A stretch of 55,611 nt of DNA from Microcaldota archaeon (lineage in GTDB: Archaea > Micrarchaeota > Micrarchaeia > Anstonellales > Bilamarchaeaceae): assembly GCA_016932815.1 (NCBI GenBank), contig JAFGCC010000023.1, positions 1 through 55,611 of the forward strand. The letters are read 5' to 3'. Positions 15,538-24,441 of the stretch are shown piece by piece. The notes under the pieces were generated by a model, which did no database searches, was not told where the DNA came from, and saw nothing but the letters and a program-made list of their open reading frames with translations. Both the position numbers and the translations under genes were made by a program. Positions within the stretch are counted from its first letter, which is position 1. Each line of letters starts with the position of its first letter.

Positions 15538-17133
15538 ATGGAAAGCGGCAAGATGGCGATGGATGCGGCATTCAGGGGCACGTGCAGGATTATTTTCGGG
15601 AGGGAAATCGGGGGGATTGAAGGATACGGAGAATACCTGGGAGGATACACCCTTCCCTGCCACTTAGGGAAATCTTGCATAAGCGGCAAAGAGGTCGTGA
15701 CCACGCTTGGGTACCCCAAAGGGGCGAAGCTGGTTTCGCAGGATGAGATTGGGAAGCTGGGATTCAAGGCGGTGGATACTGCCAGCATAAGAGACATTGA
15801 TTCCCTGCTTGAAGCCATCGGGGAGAACGTAGTTTATTGCGGTAACAGGAGGTTTGGGAAGAACCTGAATGTTGAGCGCTCAGACAACATAGTGAATTGC
15901 CAGAACGTGTGGGATTCGCAGAGCGTGTTCCACAGCCGCTTCTGCGCGCACACTTCGCTGAGCAGGGAGTGCGACCACTGCTTCGGGCTTTTCGCGCACC
16001 CTTTTGCGAGGTTCTCAATGAGGTGCGTGTGGGGCATGGACGTAACGCGGTGCTTTGAAGGGTACTGCTGCAACAATTCAAGCGACTGCCTGTTTTCATA
16101 CAACATGGGAGGGTGCTCGGACACGCTCTTTTCCTTCAACCTGCGGAACGCGAGGAACGTTATCGGGAACGTGGAGCTTCCAAAGGAGAGATACGTTGAG
16201 CTAAAAAAGAAAATATTGGGCGAGATTGCAGAAGAGCTTGAGAGGGAGAAGCGCTTTCCCTCATTAATTGAAATCGTGCGGGAATACGGGGGCGTTGGGG
16301 ATGGAGTCCCAGAATACATTGAGAGCCTAAAGGAGCGGGAGGGAAAAACGAAGAGGATAGGGGAATCGTTTGCGGTTGCCTCAAAGATAGTCCTGGGCAG
16401 GGAGCTTGGGGGGATGCTAAAATACGAGGATTGGCTCCTTGGGGGGAGCGTGAGGGTAAAGGTGGTTCGGGGCGCAGACGGGAAGGAGGCGCACAGGGTG
16501 GATTCGGTTGTGCCCGGGCTAAAAGACGTTCCGCAGGAGAGGTTCGTGGGGGGAGAAGAAGCCCTGCGCCTTGGTAAGGAAAAGAAGGCGGAAATAGGAG
16601 ACGGGGTGGGGCTTGCTGGGATATTGGAGGAAGCCGGGAGGATTGGATATTTTACCCACGAATTCCGCTTTGGGGCCAGCATGGGATTGGTTGACAATCC
16701 CATAAGCTACTCTTCTGTGGACATATACAAGGTGTTTGACACCACCAATTCAAAGCACTCAGGATGCACGTTTACCGCAATAGAGTCCGAGTACGTTTTC
16801 GGGGGCAGATACAGGATGCTTCATAGCAGGATGTGCATAAACTGCTTTGAGTCCACTTCGCTATCCTGCTGCTTTGAGGTGGATAGCTCATTTAGCACTG
16901 CGAACTCGTTCTTTTGCCACAACTGCGAAAACCTGGATGGGGGGATATTCTGCTTCAATGCAAAGGGCAAGAGGTACGCGGTGGGGAACACCGAAGTCGG
17001 GAGGGGGGAATACCTTAGGATACGCAAAATACTCCTAGATTATGTTGTGGGGGAGCTTGAGGGAAAGGGGGAGCTGGGGCTCTCCATACTAAAAATTGGG
17101 GAAAGGGAAAAAAGGGAAATTAGGGGGAAGTGA
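15538..17133 (+). CDS. Cys-rich beta-solenoid-like protein, internally duplicated
   Basis: 531 residues, 22 cysteines. Two related halves are visible. Residues about 100-240 carry short Cys/Ser/Asn-rich units (VVYCGNRRFGKNLNVERSDN, then SVFHSRFCAHTSLSRECDHCF) and end in NLRNARNVIGNVELPKERYVE. Residues about 395-510 repeat the layout (VFGGRYRMLHSRMCINC, TSLSCCFEVDSS, then GKRYAVGNTEVGRGEYLRI). Such units followed by LRNxxxxxGN..Y occur in proteins of candidate-phylum bacteria often mislabelled CaiB/BaiF, but the N-terminal zinc ribbon of those is missing here. There is no signal peptide; it is cytosolic and may bind metal. Function is unknown. Start ATG 15538 is uncertain; ATG 15553 or 15559 are alternatives. 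Confidence 0.75.
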   Translation: MESGKMAMDAAFRGTCRIIFGREIGGIEGYGEYLGGYTLPCHLGKSCISGKEVVTTLGYPKGAKLVSQDEIGKLGFKAVDTASIRDIDSLLEAIGENVVYCGNRRFGKNLNVERSDNIVNCQNVWDSQSVFHSRFCAHTSLSRECDHCFGLFAHPFARFSMRCVWGMDVTRCFEGYCCNNSSDCLFSYNMGGCSDTLFSFNLRNARNVIGNVELPKERYVELKKKILGEIAEELEREKRFPSLIEIVREYGGVGDGVPEYIESLKEREGKTKRIGESFAVASKIVLGRELGGMLKYEDWLLGGSVRVKVVRGADGKEAHRVDSVVPGLKDVPQERFVGGEEALRLGKEKKAEIGDGVGLAGILEEAGRIGYFTHEFRFGASMGLVDNPISYSSVDIYKVFDTTNSKHSGCTFTAIESEYVFGGRYRMLHSRMCINCFESTSLSCCFEVDSSFSTANSFFCHNCENLDGGIFCFNAKGKRYAVGNTEVGRGEYLRIRKILLDYVVGELEGKGELGLSILKIGEREKREIRGK

Positions 17134-17140
17134 ATCCCCT

Positions 17141-18982
17141 TTATTTTTTCTTCTTGGCGGCAGGCTTCTTGGCAGGAGCGCTGCGCTTTGGCCTTGGCTT
17201 TGGTGCGGGTGCCAGAGGTGCGGGTGCCGCAGGCTTCTGCGCTGCCGGCCCCTCTTTCTTCCTCTTCTTCCCAAAGAGGAAGATTGCGGCCACTATGATT
17301 GCCAGGGCAACTGCCAGGAGCGGCAGGGCCATGTCAGCCTGCTCAACTTCTTCTGGTTCGGGCGCCGCCACTATTTCAACGTCGGATGAAACCTCGTTTA
17401 CGAGGAATTCCTCCCTGCCTCCGTACCTTGCGGTTGCGCTCATCTGGAGCGAATCAAGCTCCTCTTCGGAGATTAGGAGGCCGGAGAACTGCACCACCGT
17501 TGACTGGCCGGGAGTGAGTGATTTCACTTCCGGGGCGCTTAGCGTGGAGCTTGAGAGGTCCGTGGTATATGAGACCTCGGCCATGAAGTACACGTCCTCC
17601 TGCCCCGGGTTTGTGAGCTTGATTGAAACCGTGTCCGCTGCGGGGGAGTAGGTTGCGGTGGTTATCTCAAGCATTGAGCTGTCTACGAAATCCACCATTC
17701 CCATGTCCACGTACGCGGTAAGCGCGTTTTCAAAGGCAATCTTGGAGCTGCTATAATAGACGGTGATGTTTGCCGCCAGCGCTCCGGGCGACTCTATTGC
17801 AAGGGGATAAGAGATTCCCCTGGTTTCGCCCTTTGCTAACAGGACCGGCTCATCGTCACCAACGGTCGCCACGAGCTCCCCATCTGAATAGACGCGGATT
17901 GTGGAGGTGGCGTAGGTCGCCACTGTTCCGGTGTTGGTGAGGATTAGTTCCACTTCCTCCTTTGCCGTGTTGTACTGGACGTCTTCAAGGGCCAGTTCAA
18001 GCACGACGCCAGGCAGCGGATAGAAATCCAGGGCCTGCATCTCCCCGCCTATTGCGGAGGTCTGCCCCATCTTTACGAAAACCGAGAAGCGCTTGTCGTC
18101 TTCTGGGTATTGGGCGTTTATGTTCTTCATGAGGTTGTATACCGGGGAGGTGTAATCGCTCTTTATTAGGACGCCAACTTCAAGGCTTCCATCCTCTACT
18201 AGGGAGGCGATGTATTCCTCGGATTCTTCCGGGATCGTGTGGGAGACGAGCATTACCGGGAACGCGCCCTCGGTTATTGAAGGCTCAAGGAAAGTGCCAT
18301 CCGCAAAGAGCATCTGGCCTTCGGAGCCGTAGCTCCCAAAGTACCTCTTTAGGAGCTCTATGTTGTCCGAATACTTGTCCCCGGTTTCAATCTGCTCAAA
18401 GAGGATGCCTTCGGAAGAGAGGGCAGAGAGGACGCTTGAGTCCACCGAGCCGTATACTAGGATTTCCCCGAGCGCGCCCGAGGGGCAGCCTGCTGCGGCC
18501 CCTGAGAGGAACGATGCGACTTCAAGCGCATTGTCCTTTGTCGCAAAGAGGATGTATGAGGCCGACGCCTTGGCGTAGCCAAAGAGGGAAACCGAGTTGT
18601 ACGTGTAGTCCGGGTCGGTTAGCACAAACGAGCATGTTTGCGTTGCCGCAGAAGAGGCAAGCTCTAGGTTGAACGAAAGGGGGTCTGAGGAGACCATCTC
18701 CCCAACCACCGTGGCCCCGTTGCTCTCTAAGGCGTTCTTGTACCCGGTGTGGACCGGGGCGGAGCCCGAGGAAACGAGAGTCACTTCCTGCGCCCCGACT
18801 GCGAGCACGGCGCTCTGGAGGGACGAGGCGGGGTAGATGTAATACGAAGTATCCCCTATGACGTTTGCATAAGACGCCGCGGAAACGACGTCCACATATT
18901 CAAGCGAGTTTACCACGATGTGCGCATTAAGGGTTGTGCAAAATAGAAACAACAGCGCAACTAGAACAATATGCCTCTGCAT
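17141..18982 (-). CDS. Large surface protein with C-terminal anchor and basic tail
   Basis: 613 residues. The signal peptide is residues 1-20. The extracellular part begins with VNSLEYVDVVSAASYANVIGDTSYYIYP and alternates alpha/beta units (ILFATKDNALEVASFLSG) reminiscent of S-layer or cell-wall-binding repeats. Two Ig-like beta domains follow, with LELILTNTGTVATY and VSIKLTNPGQEDVYFMAEV motifs. A transmembrane segment near 552-571 (MALPLLAVALAIIVAAIFLF) precedes a 40-residue Lys/Pro/Ala cytosolic tail. A TATA box GCTTTATATAC at about 18996-19008 gives a leaderless mRNA. The stop is 7 nt from the opposite gene's stop. Confidence 0.75.
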   Translation of the reverse strand: MQRHIVLVALLFLFCTTLNAHIVVNSLEYVDVVSAASYANVIGDTSYYIYPASSLQSAVLAVGAQEVTLVSSGSAPVHTGYKNALESNGATVVGEMVSSDPLSFNLELASSAATQTCSFVLTDPDYTYNSVSLFGYAKASASYILFATKDNALEVASFLSGAAAGCPSGALGEILVYGSVDSSVLSALSSEGILFEQIETGDKYSDNIELLKRYFGSYGSEGQMLFADGTFLEPSITEGAFPVMLVSHTIPEESEEYIASLVEDGSLEVGVLIKSDYTSPVYNLMKNINAQYPEDDKRFSVFVKMGQTSAIGGEMQALDFYPLPGVVLELALEDVQYNTAKEEVELILTNTGTVATYATSTIRVYSDGELVATVGDDEPVLLAKGETRGISYPLAIESPGALAANITVYYSSSKIAFENALTAYVDMGMVDFVDSSMLEITTATYSPAADTVSIKLTNPGQEDVYFMAEVSYTTDLSSSTLSAPEVKSLTPGQSTVVQFSGLLISEEELDSLQMSATARYGGREEFLVNEVSSDVEIVAAPEPEEVEQADMALPLLAVALAIIVAAIFLFGKKRKKEGPAAQKPAAPAPLAPAPKPRPKRSAPAKKPAAKKKK

Positions 18983-19133
18983 AAACTGAACTTAAGATGC
19001 GAATGTATATAAAGCTTAACAGTTTTAGGAAAATTTAGAAAGATTATTGCACTAATAGGTTGGGGGCTGGCCGCCGCAGGGTCCGGATGGGAGCACGCCA
19101 TGCTATTTAAACTTTCATGGGCAAAAGAGGAGC

Positions 19134-20042
19134 ATGGAAGAAACGGGCGAAGCCAGCATCGGAGAATTCGAAGAGGCTGGAAAGATAGGGGCGAGAGTGA
19201 GGGAGGAAAGCAGGGCCCTGATAAACATCGGAGAAGGGCTTCTGGACATAGCCGAGACCATAGAGGGCATGATACGCGACGAGGGGGCGCAGCCCGCTTT
19301 CCCGGTGAACGTTTCGGTTAACGAGGTTGCCGCGCACTATACCCCGGAATCAGGAGACAAGGCGACAATCGGGGAGAATGACGTTGTGAAAATAGACCTG
19401 GGGGTCGAACTAAACGGGGCGCTCTCGGATACCGCATATACCATGGACCTTGGGGGAGGCTACGGGAAGCTTGTTGAGGCCTCAGAAGAGGGGCTAAAGA
19501 AGGCCATTGCCGCAATGAAGCCCGGGGCCACAATCGGGGAAATCGGCGGGATAGTGGAGGACACTATAAAGGGCTATGGGTACAAGCCCATTGCAAACCT
19601 CACAGGCCACAGGATAAGCACGGGAATCCTGCACACCGGGATTGACGTGCCGTCAATTAGGACCGACGACCCGTATGAGCTGCAGGAGGGCGAGATATAC
19701 GCAATAGAGCCCTTTGCGACAAACGGCAGGGGGTTCGTTTCGGACTCCGACCAGGTGGAGATATTCAGCTTGTATATGCCCGGGAAGCTTAGGATGAGGG
19801 AATCCCGGAAGGTCCTAAACCACATAATCTCAAATTACGGGCTGCTGCCTTTTGCAGAGAGGTGGCTGCAGCAGGAATTCCGCTCAAAGCTGCTCTTAAA
19901 GAATGCGCTAAAGGAGATGCTGCGGATGCAGGTCCTAAAGGCGTACCCTGTCTTAAAAGAGGCTGGAGACGGGATTGTCGCGCAGGCAGAGCACACGGTG
20001 CTAATAGAAGAAGGTGGAGCCAGGATATTAACTAGGGAGTAG
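19134..20042 (+). CDS. map: Methionine aminopeptidase, type 2
   Basis: 302 residues, normal for the archaeal enzyme. The metal ligands are in place: D88 and D99 (KIDLGVELNGALSDTA), H159 (LTGHRI), E192 (IEPF) and E286 (AEHTVLI), with the catalytic H68 (AAHYTP). The ~60-residue insert typical of type 2 (about 215-275, helical) is present. It removes initiator Met from nascent proteins. TATA CTATTTAAAC (19103-19112) lies 25 nt before ATG 19134, so the mRNA is leaderless. The 3' end overlaps the opposite gene by 11 nt. Confidence 0.97.
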   Translation: MEETGEASIGEFEEAGKIGARVREESRALINIGEGLLDIAETIEGMIRDEGAQPAFPVNVSVNEVAAHYTPESGDKATIGENDVVKIDLGVELNGALSDTAYTMDLGGGYGKLVEASEEGLKKAIAAMKPGATIGEIGGIVEDTIKGYGYKPIANLTGHRISTGILHTGIDVPSIRTDDPYELQEGEIYAIEPFATNGRGFVSDSDQVEIFSLYMPGKLRMRESRKVLNHIISNYGLLPFAERWLQQEFRSKLLLKNALKEMLRMQVLKAYPVLKEAGDGIVAQAEHTVLIEEGGARILTRE

Positions 20043-22290
20043 GCCCTTTTCCTTTTTCGTTTTCGGGTTCTTCCCTTTTTTGGGGGAGAATGCTCTTTTC
20101 CGGCTGCTCTCGTGCTTCGGAGTTTTCATGGGGTTTCACTTTTTCGTTGTCCCCTCCTTTTTCTCCTCTTGCCCTCTCGCCCTCCGGGATTACGTTTTCC
20201 CCATCTTCATCTGTGAGCCTGGTTTGCCTCCCCTGCCGCTGCTGCCCTTTTTCCTTCCTGCCTTCTTCCGGTTCCCCCTTTTTGGATTTTTCTAGGATTT
20301 CCTTTTTCTTTTTCCTAAGCCAGAGCCTCCTGCGGATTTCCCTTGCCGCATCATAGAGGGCCAAGAAGGCGAATTCCGCAACAGCCAGGTTCATCATCGT
20401 GCAGGGGTTGAATATCCACTGCCCTGGGAGAGCCAGCACAAGCGGGAGTGCGGCAATGGCGATGCGCTTCTTCCTGCTGAGGCGCTTAAAGCGGTGGAGG
20501 AGCGACCATGTTGCAAGGGACATCATCAGGAGGAACATCCACTGCGGGGGGGTTTCTGGAATTGTGTATAAGGGGAATAGGATGGGGAAGGTGCAGGCTT
20601 CTGCGGCAAACCATCCTGGGGGAAGGAATCCTGGGGCCTTGAGGTCAAGTTCAAGCAGGCTTTCGTCTAGCTCAAAGCCGTCTTCAAAGAGGGAGAAGAG
20701 GAATGAGGCGGTTGATGGGAGGGGCACTCCATCTCCCACTACCACGTAAACGGGAACTGTCCTGCTGGCTCCCGGGGGCAGTTCCCCTATGAAATGGGGG
20801 AGGATTACCTGCATCATCTCCGGGCCGGTTGCGTTTATTGTGAGGTTGCGAAGGGAGGTGTTCCCGGTATTGGCTAGGGTGATGTTTATTTGTATGCGCC
20901 CGTCTATGAAGAGCACGCCCGTTTCGTTGGGTAGGTTTATGCTAGCCTGCGGCGGGACTGCCTCAAGCACCACTTCCGAGCGTGCGGATGCTATGCGGGC
21001 CGTGTTGCCTGCAATCGTCCCTGTGCAGTAGAAGGAATCCGCGAATGAGGGGCCGTTTTCGCTGTATTCTAGGATTGCGGAGAGCGGCATGTTCACGCGT
21101 ATGTGCCCTAAAATCGTGCCGTTTTCCCCAATCTCCCTGGATTCAAGCGAGATTGAAACGTACTCTATGAAGTCCGCTTCCATCACGCAGGCTACGTTGG
21201 TGAGGGCAACCGAGGAGGAAACGGTGAAGTTGGATTCTGTGGGCGAGAGGTAGATTGCGTAGAGCCCTATTGAATCCGGGGCAACCGTGAAATTGGCTCC
21301 TGGGTAGACTTCCGGGAATTCGTATCCTGGGAACGGTTCAATGGGCAATTCCTCGTCTTTGAGGTCGGTTCCCTCCTCATCCTCAGGAGCGGTTGCTATT
21401 GTGAATGTGGCCGAATCAGAGGCAGTCCTTCCCGTAGTGGAGTTCGCATAGAAAGTGAGCGTGTAGGTGCCATCTGCAAGTGTGAGGTTGAAGTTCCCGG
21501 TGCAGTTGGAGAGGCTGTAGTTCGCGCCATCAAGAGAATACCAGCAGGAATCCAGGGCGGAATCCGGGGAGGCGCTGTAATTTACGAGGATTGTGGAATC
21601 GGAGTAGGTGGTGGAGGTGGGCGAATACAAGATTGCGGTTATCGCCTCTTCTTCATAGATGTAGAAGAAGTAGGTCTCGTTTGCTGGGAGCATGAACTGG
21701 ACATCGAACATGCTTCCGTTATACCCTGCGCGCGGGTCAATTGAGGATAGGAAAACCGGCTCGGAATGCGTTGCATCCGAATACTTGAGGACTCCAAGGA
21801 AGCTGTTCTGGGCCAGGAACACGTATGCGCAGGAGAATGTGGTGTTGCCCACTGTACAGGGGAGGGTTGCAAACGGGTTTGCAAAAGTGTTGTAGGGGCT
21901 ATCCAGAAAGGTTGTGAAATCGGTTCCCAGAAACAGGGAGAAATTGGAAAACATCCCTGTGGAATTGAAATCGGATGCAGCCGGGGAGGAGAGGCTTGGG
22001 ATGTCCGGCTTGGATGAGAGGAGGCTTGCAATCATCGTGTAATTGGAAACCGAGCCATTAGGGTAGACGGTGTATATGCTTGAGTTAAAGGGGAAGTGGA
22101 TTAGGACCGGGTAGGCGAGGTCCGGGGATACCGAAGTGTTCATCCATCCCGCTATTCCCGCCCAGTATTGGGTGGGGGTGGGCTGGCTCAGGTTGACGCA
22201 GGATACGTTGCCCCCTTCTGTGGCGATGCTTACTGTGCAATAGGCAGCAGAGAGAAAGAGCAATGCAAATAGGGAGAGCCTCGCAAGCAT
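20032..22290 (-). CDS. Large surface protein with EGGNV-type domain and charged tail
   Basis: 752 residues. Signal peptide residues 1-18. The domain after it opens with SIATEGGNVSCVNLS and QYWAGIAGWMN, matching the secreted protein at 1222-1887. An Ig-like domain with bacterial-type DSALDSCWYSLDGANYSLSNCTG follows near 240-305, then beta domains with many N-x-S/T sequons. Two membrane segments lie near 575-655 (FPILFPLYTIPETPPQWMFLLMM; IAIAALPLVLALPG; AVAEFAFLALY). The last ~90 residues are a Lys/Glu/Gln-rich cytosolic tail. TATA TTTATAAAG (about 22311-22320) precedes it by 25 nt. It overlaps the end of map by 11 nt. Confidence 0.75.
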   Translation of the reverse strand: MLARLSLFALLFLSAAYCTVSIATEGGNVSCVNLSQPTPTQYWAGIAGWMNTSVSPDLAYPVLIHFPFNSSIYTVYPNGSVSNYTMIASLLSSKPDIPSLSSPAASDFNSTGMFSNFSLFLGTDFTTFLDSPYNTFANPFATLPCTVGNTTFSCAYVFLAQNSFLGVLKYSDATHSEPVFLSSIDPRAGYNGSMFDVQFMLPANETYFFYIYEEEAITAILYSPTSTTYSDSTILVNYSASPDSALDSCWYSLDGANYSLSNCTGNFNLTLADGTYTLTFYANSTTGRTASDSATFTIATAPEDEEGTDLKDEELPIEPFPGYEFPEVYPGANFTVAPDSIGLYAIYLSPTESNFTVSSSVALTNVACVMEADFIEYVSISLESREIGENGTILGHIRVNMPLSAILEYSENGPSFADSFYCTGTIAGNTARIASARSEVVLEAVPPQASINLPNETGVLFIDGRIQINITLANTGNTSLRNLTINATGPEMMQVILPHFIGELPPGASRTVPVYVVVGDGVPLPSTASFLFSLFEDGFELDESLLELDLKAPGFLPPGWFAAEACTFPILFPLYTIPETPPQWMFLLMMSLATWSLLHRFKRLSRKKRIAIAALPLVLALPGQWIFNPCTMMNLAVAEFAFLALYDAAREIRRRLWLRKKKKEILEKSKKGEPEEGRKEKGQQRQGRQTRLTDEDGENVIPEGERARGEKGGDNEKVKPHENSEAREQPEKSILPQKREEPENEKGKGPTP

Positions 22291-22433
22291 CGGGAAGATA
22301 TGTCATCCCATACTTTATAAATGGGGGAGAGGGGGGATTCCTGCTGCGATTTGGGAATCCGTGCAGTGGCGGTTTTGGGGATTTGCAAATGGGATTGGGG
22401 ACAATCTTATGGAAGGTTGGGAATTGCCGTTTC

Positions 22434-23684
22434 CTAGGGCAGTTCTATTGAGTCCCCGTTTGCGGGGGCTATTGCATCAAAGCCCATCTCGCGTATTTCC
22501 TGGGCAAACGCCTGGGTTTTGTCCCCGTGGTTTAGGATTACCTTCTGGGGGTTTGCCTTCTTTAGGAAATCCAGGAGCTCGCTCCTTCCAGCGTGCGCGC
22601 TCAGGTCCAGGTAGGTTGCGGGAATCGAGACTTCCAGCTCGTTCTTGTCTATGAATACCTTTCCTTCGTTTAGGAGCCTCCAGCCGTTCGTGCCTTCCAC
22701 GTTGTACCCGCTAAAGATTATGCGGGAATTGGGGTGGAGGCCCATCAGGTAGGAAAGGGCTGGGCCGCCTTCCATCATTCCTGCTGTGGAAACTATCACC
22801 CCGGGTTCCTGCGTTGCCTCCCTGCGCATCTGCGTGTTCTCAACGAACATTGCCGAATCGCAGGATTTTGCAAAATCCTGGGGGTCGCTTATGTATTGGG
22901 GGTTGTCCAAATAGAGATTGGTTACCGCCTTGGACATCCCATCTAGGTAGACCGGGATGCCGCGCAGGCGCGCATTCAGGATTGAGAGGAGCTCCTGGCT
23001 TCTCCCGACTGCGAAAGCGGGAAGCAGCACGGTTCCCCCTTCGTCAACCGTTTCCTCAATAAGTGAGATTAGCGTGCGCTCGGTCTCTTCGCGAGGGGGG
23101 TGCTCGCGGTCGCTGTAGGTGCTCTCTAGAATCAGGTAATCAATGCCTTCGGGGGGGACTGCGCCCTTGTGCATTCTTGTATCCTTTGAGTTGAAATCCC
23201 CGGAGTAGAAGAGGCTTTTTCCCTTGTGGGTTGCCTTGAGCATTGAGGAGCCTAGTATGTGGCCCGCATCGTATAGCTTGTAATCGGTGTCCCCAAGGGA
23301 GAGCTGCTGCCCATAGAGCATTTGCGTCCAGTGGGCTTCTGCGCGGGCGATGTGCACCTTCTTGTATGGGGCCTTGTCCTCCATGATTTTTAGCGAATCG
23401 TTCCAGAGGATTGAGGAAATCTGCATTGTGGGGGGCGTGCCGAACCAGTGGACGAACGGGCGCGTGTATAGCTCAGGCACCAGGCCGCTATGGTCTAAGT
23501 GTGCATGCGAGATGAACACGCCATCCAGGTTTCCCTGGTAAGGGATTGGGAGCGTGTTGGTTTTAGATTCCCCGCCTTTTGAGAAGATTTTGAGGCCGTA
23601 ATCTAGCAGTACGCGCTGGTCGGTTTCCAAGAGGAAGCAGCTCCTTCCCACTTCCCTTCCTGAACCTAGGCAATGCAGCTTCAT
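22434..23684 (-). CDS. Beta-CASP metallo-beta-lactamase RNase (aCPSF2-like)
   Basis: 416 residues from ATG 23684; upstream in-frame sequence lacks family features. Metallo-beta-lactamase motif 2 HAHLDHSG occurs near residue 57, then DAGHILGSS and FYSGDFNSKD (metal histidine and aspartate). The beta-CASP insert follows: LESTYSDREHP (motif A), LLPAFAVGRSQELL (motif B region), STAGMMEGGP and SAHAGRSELL (motif C His). There is no N-terminal KH domain, so it fits the aCPSF2 group rather than aCPSF1. These enzymes act as RNA 5' exonuclease and/or endonuclease. It is divergent from acdB. Confidence 0.92.
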   Translation of the reverse strand: MKLHCLGSGREVGRSCFLLETDQRVLLDYGLKIFSKGGESKTNTLPIPYQGNLDGVFISHAHLDHSGLVPELYTRPFVHWFGTPPTMQISSILWNDSLKIMEDKAPYKKVHIARAEAHWTQMLYGQQLSLGDTDYKLYDAGHILGSSMLKATHKGKSLFYSGDFNSKDTRMHKGAVPPEGIDYLILESTYSDREHPPREETERTLISLIEETVDEGGTVLLPAFAVGRSQELLSILNARLRGIPVYLDGMSKAVTNLYLDNPQYISDPQDFAKSCDSAMFVENTQMRREATQEPGVIVSTAGMMEGGPALSYLMGLHPNSRIIFSGYNVEGTNGWRLLNEGKVFIDKNELEVSIPATYLDLSAHAGRSELLDFLKKANPQKVILNHGDKTQAFAQEIREMGFDAIAPANGDSIELP

Positions 23685-23808
23685 GAACCTGCTTTTTCTG
23701 GAAAAGGATAAATAGGGAGGGGGAGGTTTCGTGGCGGGAGAAAGGAATGCGCGGCAATTGCCGTGTTTTTTAGGAGGATTTAAAATTGTTGCAGGTGTAG
23801 TGTGCGAT

Positions 23809-24441
23809 ATGGACAAGCAGGCGACCCTTCCGGAATTCAGGGTGCTAAAAAAATACAAGATACCCGTCCTGCCTTATGGGATTGCTAAAAACATGAAGGA
23901 GGCTACCGAGATTGCGGCGCGCATCGGATACCCTGTTGCGCTAAAACTCATTTCCCCGCAGGTTAGCCACAAAACCGACGTTGGGGGAGTGAAGATAAAG
24001 ATAACCGATGCTACGAGGCTCAGGCACGCCTATGAGGACATAATGGAGAACCGCGAGAAAATAGAGGTTACCGGGGTGCTCGTGCAGAAGATGGCGAGAA
24101 AGGGGGTTGAGCTCATAATAGGGGGGAAGAAGGACCCGCAGTTTGGGCACATGATGATACTGGGCATGGGGGGAGTTTACGTTGAGGTTTTCAGGGACAT
24201 AACCGCAAGGATTTGCCCGATAAACAAGCAGGACGTCAAGGAGATGGTGGGCGAATTGCGCACCCATCCTTTGATTACGGGGATAAGGGGGATGAGGCCC
24301 ATTAATCTGGAGAAACTATATGGGCTTATGGTCAAGGCCTCGCAGATGATTACCAAAGAGGACATGGAAGAACTCGACCTGAACCCGGTCATATTCGACG
24401 AGGAGGGCTACGACATCGTGGATGTGAGGTTTAGCAAATGA
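23809..24441 (+). CDS. acdB: ADP-forming acetyl-CoA synthetase, beta subunit
   Basis: 210 residues from ATG 23809. It is an ATP-grasp domain: YPVALKLISPQVSHKTDVGGVKI, VLVQKMARKGVELIIGGKKDPQFGHMMILGMGG and the C-terminal ELDLNPVIFDEEG. With the alpha subunit it converts acyl-CoA + ADP + Pi to acid + CoA + ATP, the archaeal route of ATP formation from acetyl-CoA. TATA GATTTAAAAT (23778-23787) lies about 26 nt before the ATG, so the transcript is leaderless. The gene order is beta then alpha, with a 4-nt overlap. Confidence 0.94.
   Translation: MDKQATLPEFRVLKKYKIPVLPYGIAKNMKEATEIAARIGYPVALKLISPQVSHKTDVGGVKIKITDATRLRHAYEDIMENREKIEVTGVLVQKMARKGVELIIGGKKDPQFGHMMILGMGGVYVEVFRDITARICPINKQDVKEMVGELRTHPLITGIRGMRPINLEKLYGLMVKASQMITKEDMEELDLNPVIFDEEGYDIVDVRFSK

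Noticed and set aside
19061-19100. SRP RNA-like segment (GCAGGGTCCGGATGGGAGCA)
   Set aside because: It resembles the helix 8 loop of SRP RNA, but the loop GGAT is not the usual GNRA and no flanking complementary stems exist within the 150-bp gap, so a complete SRP RNA is not possible.
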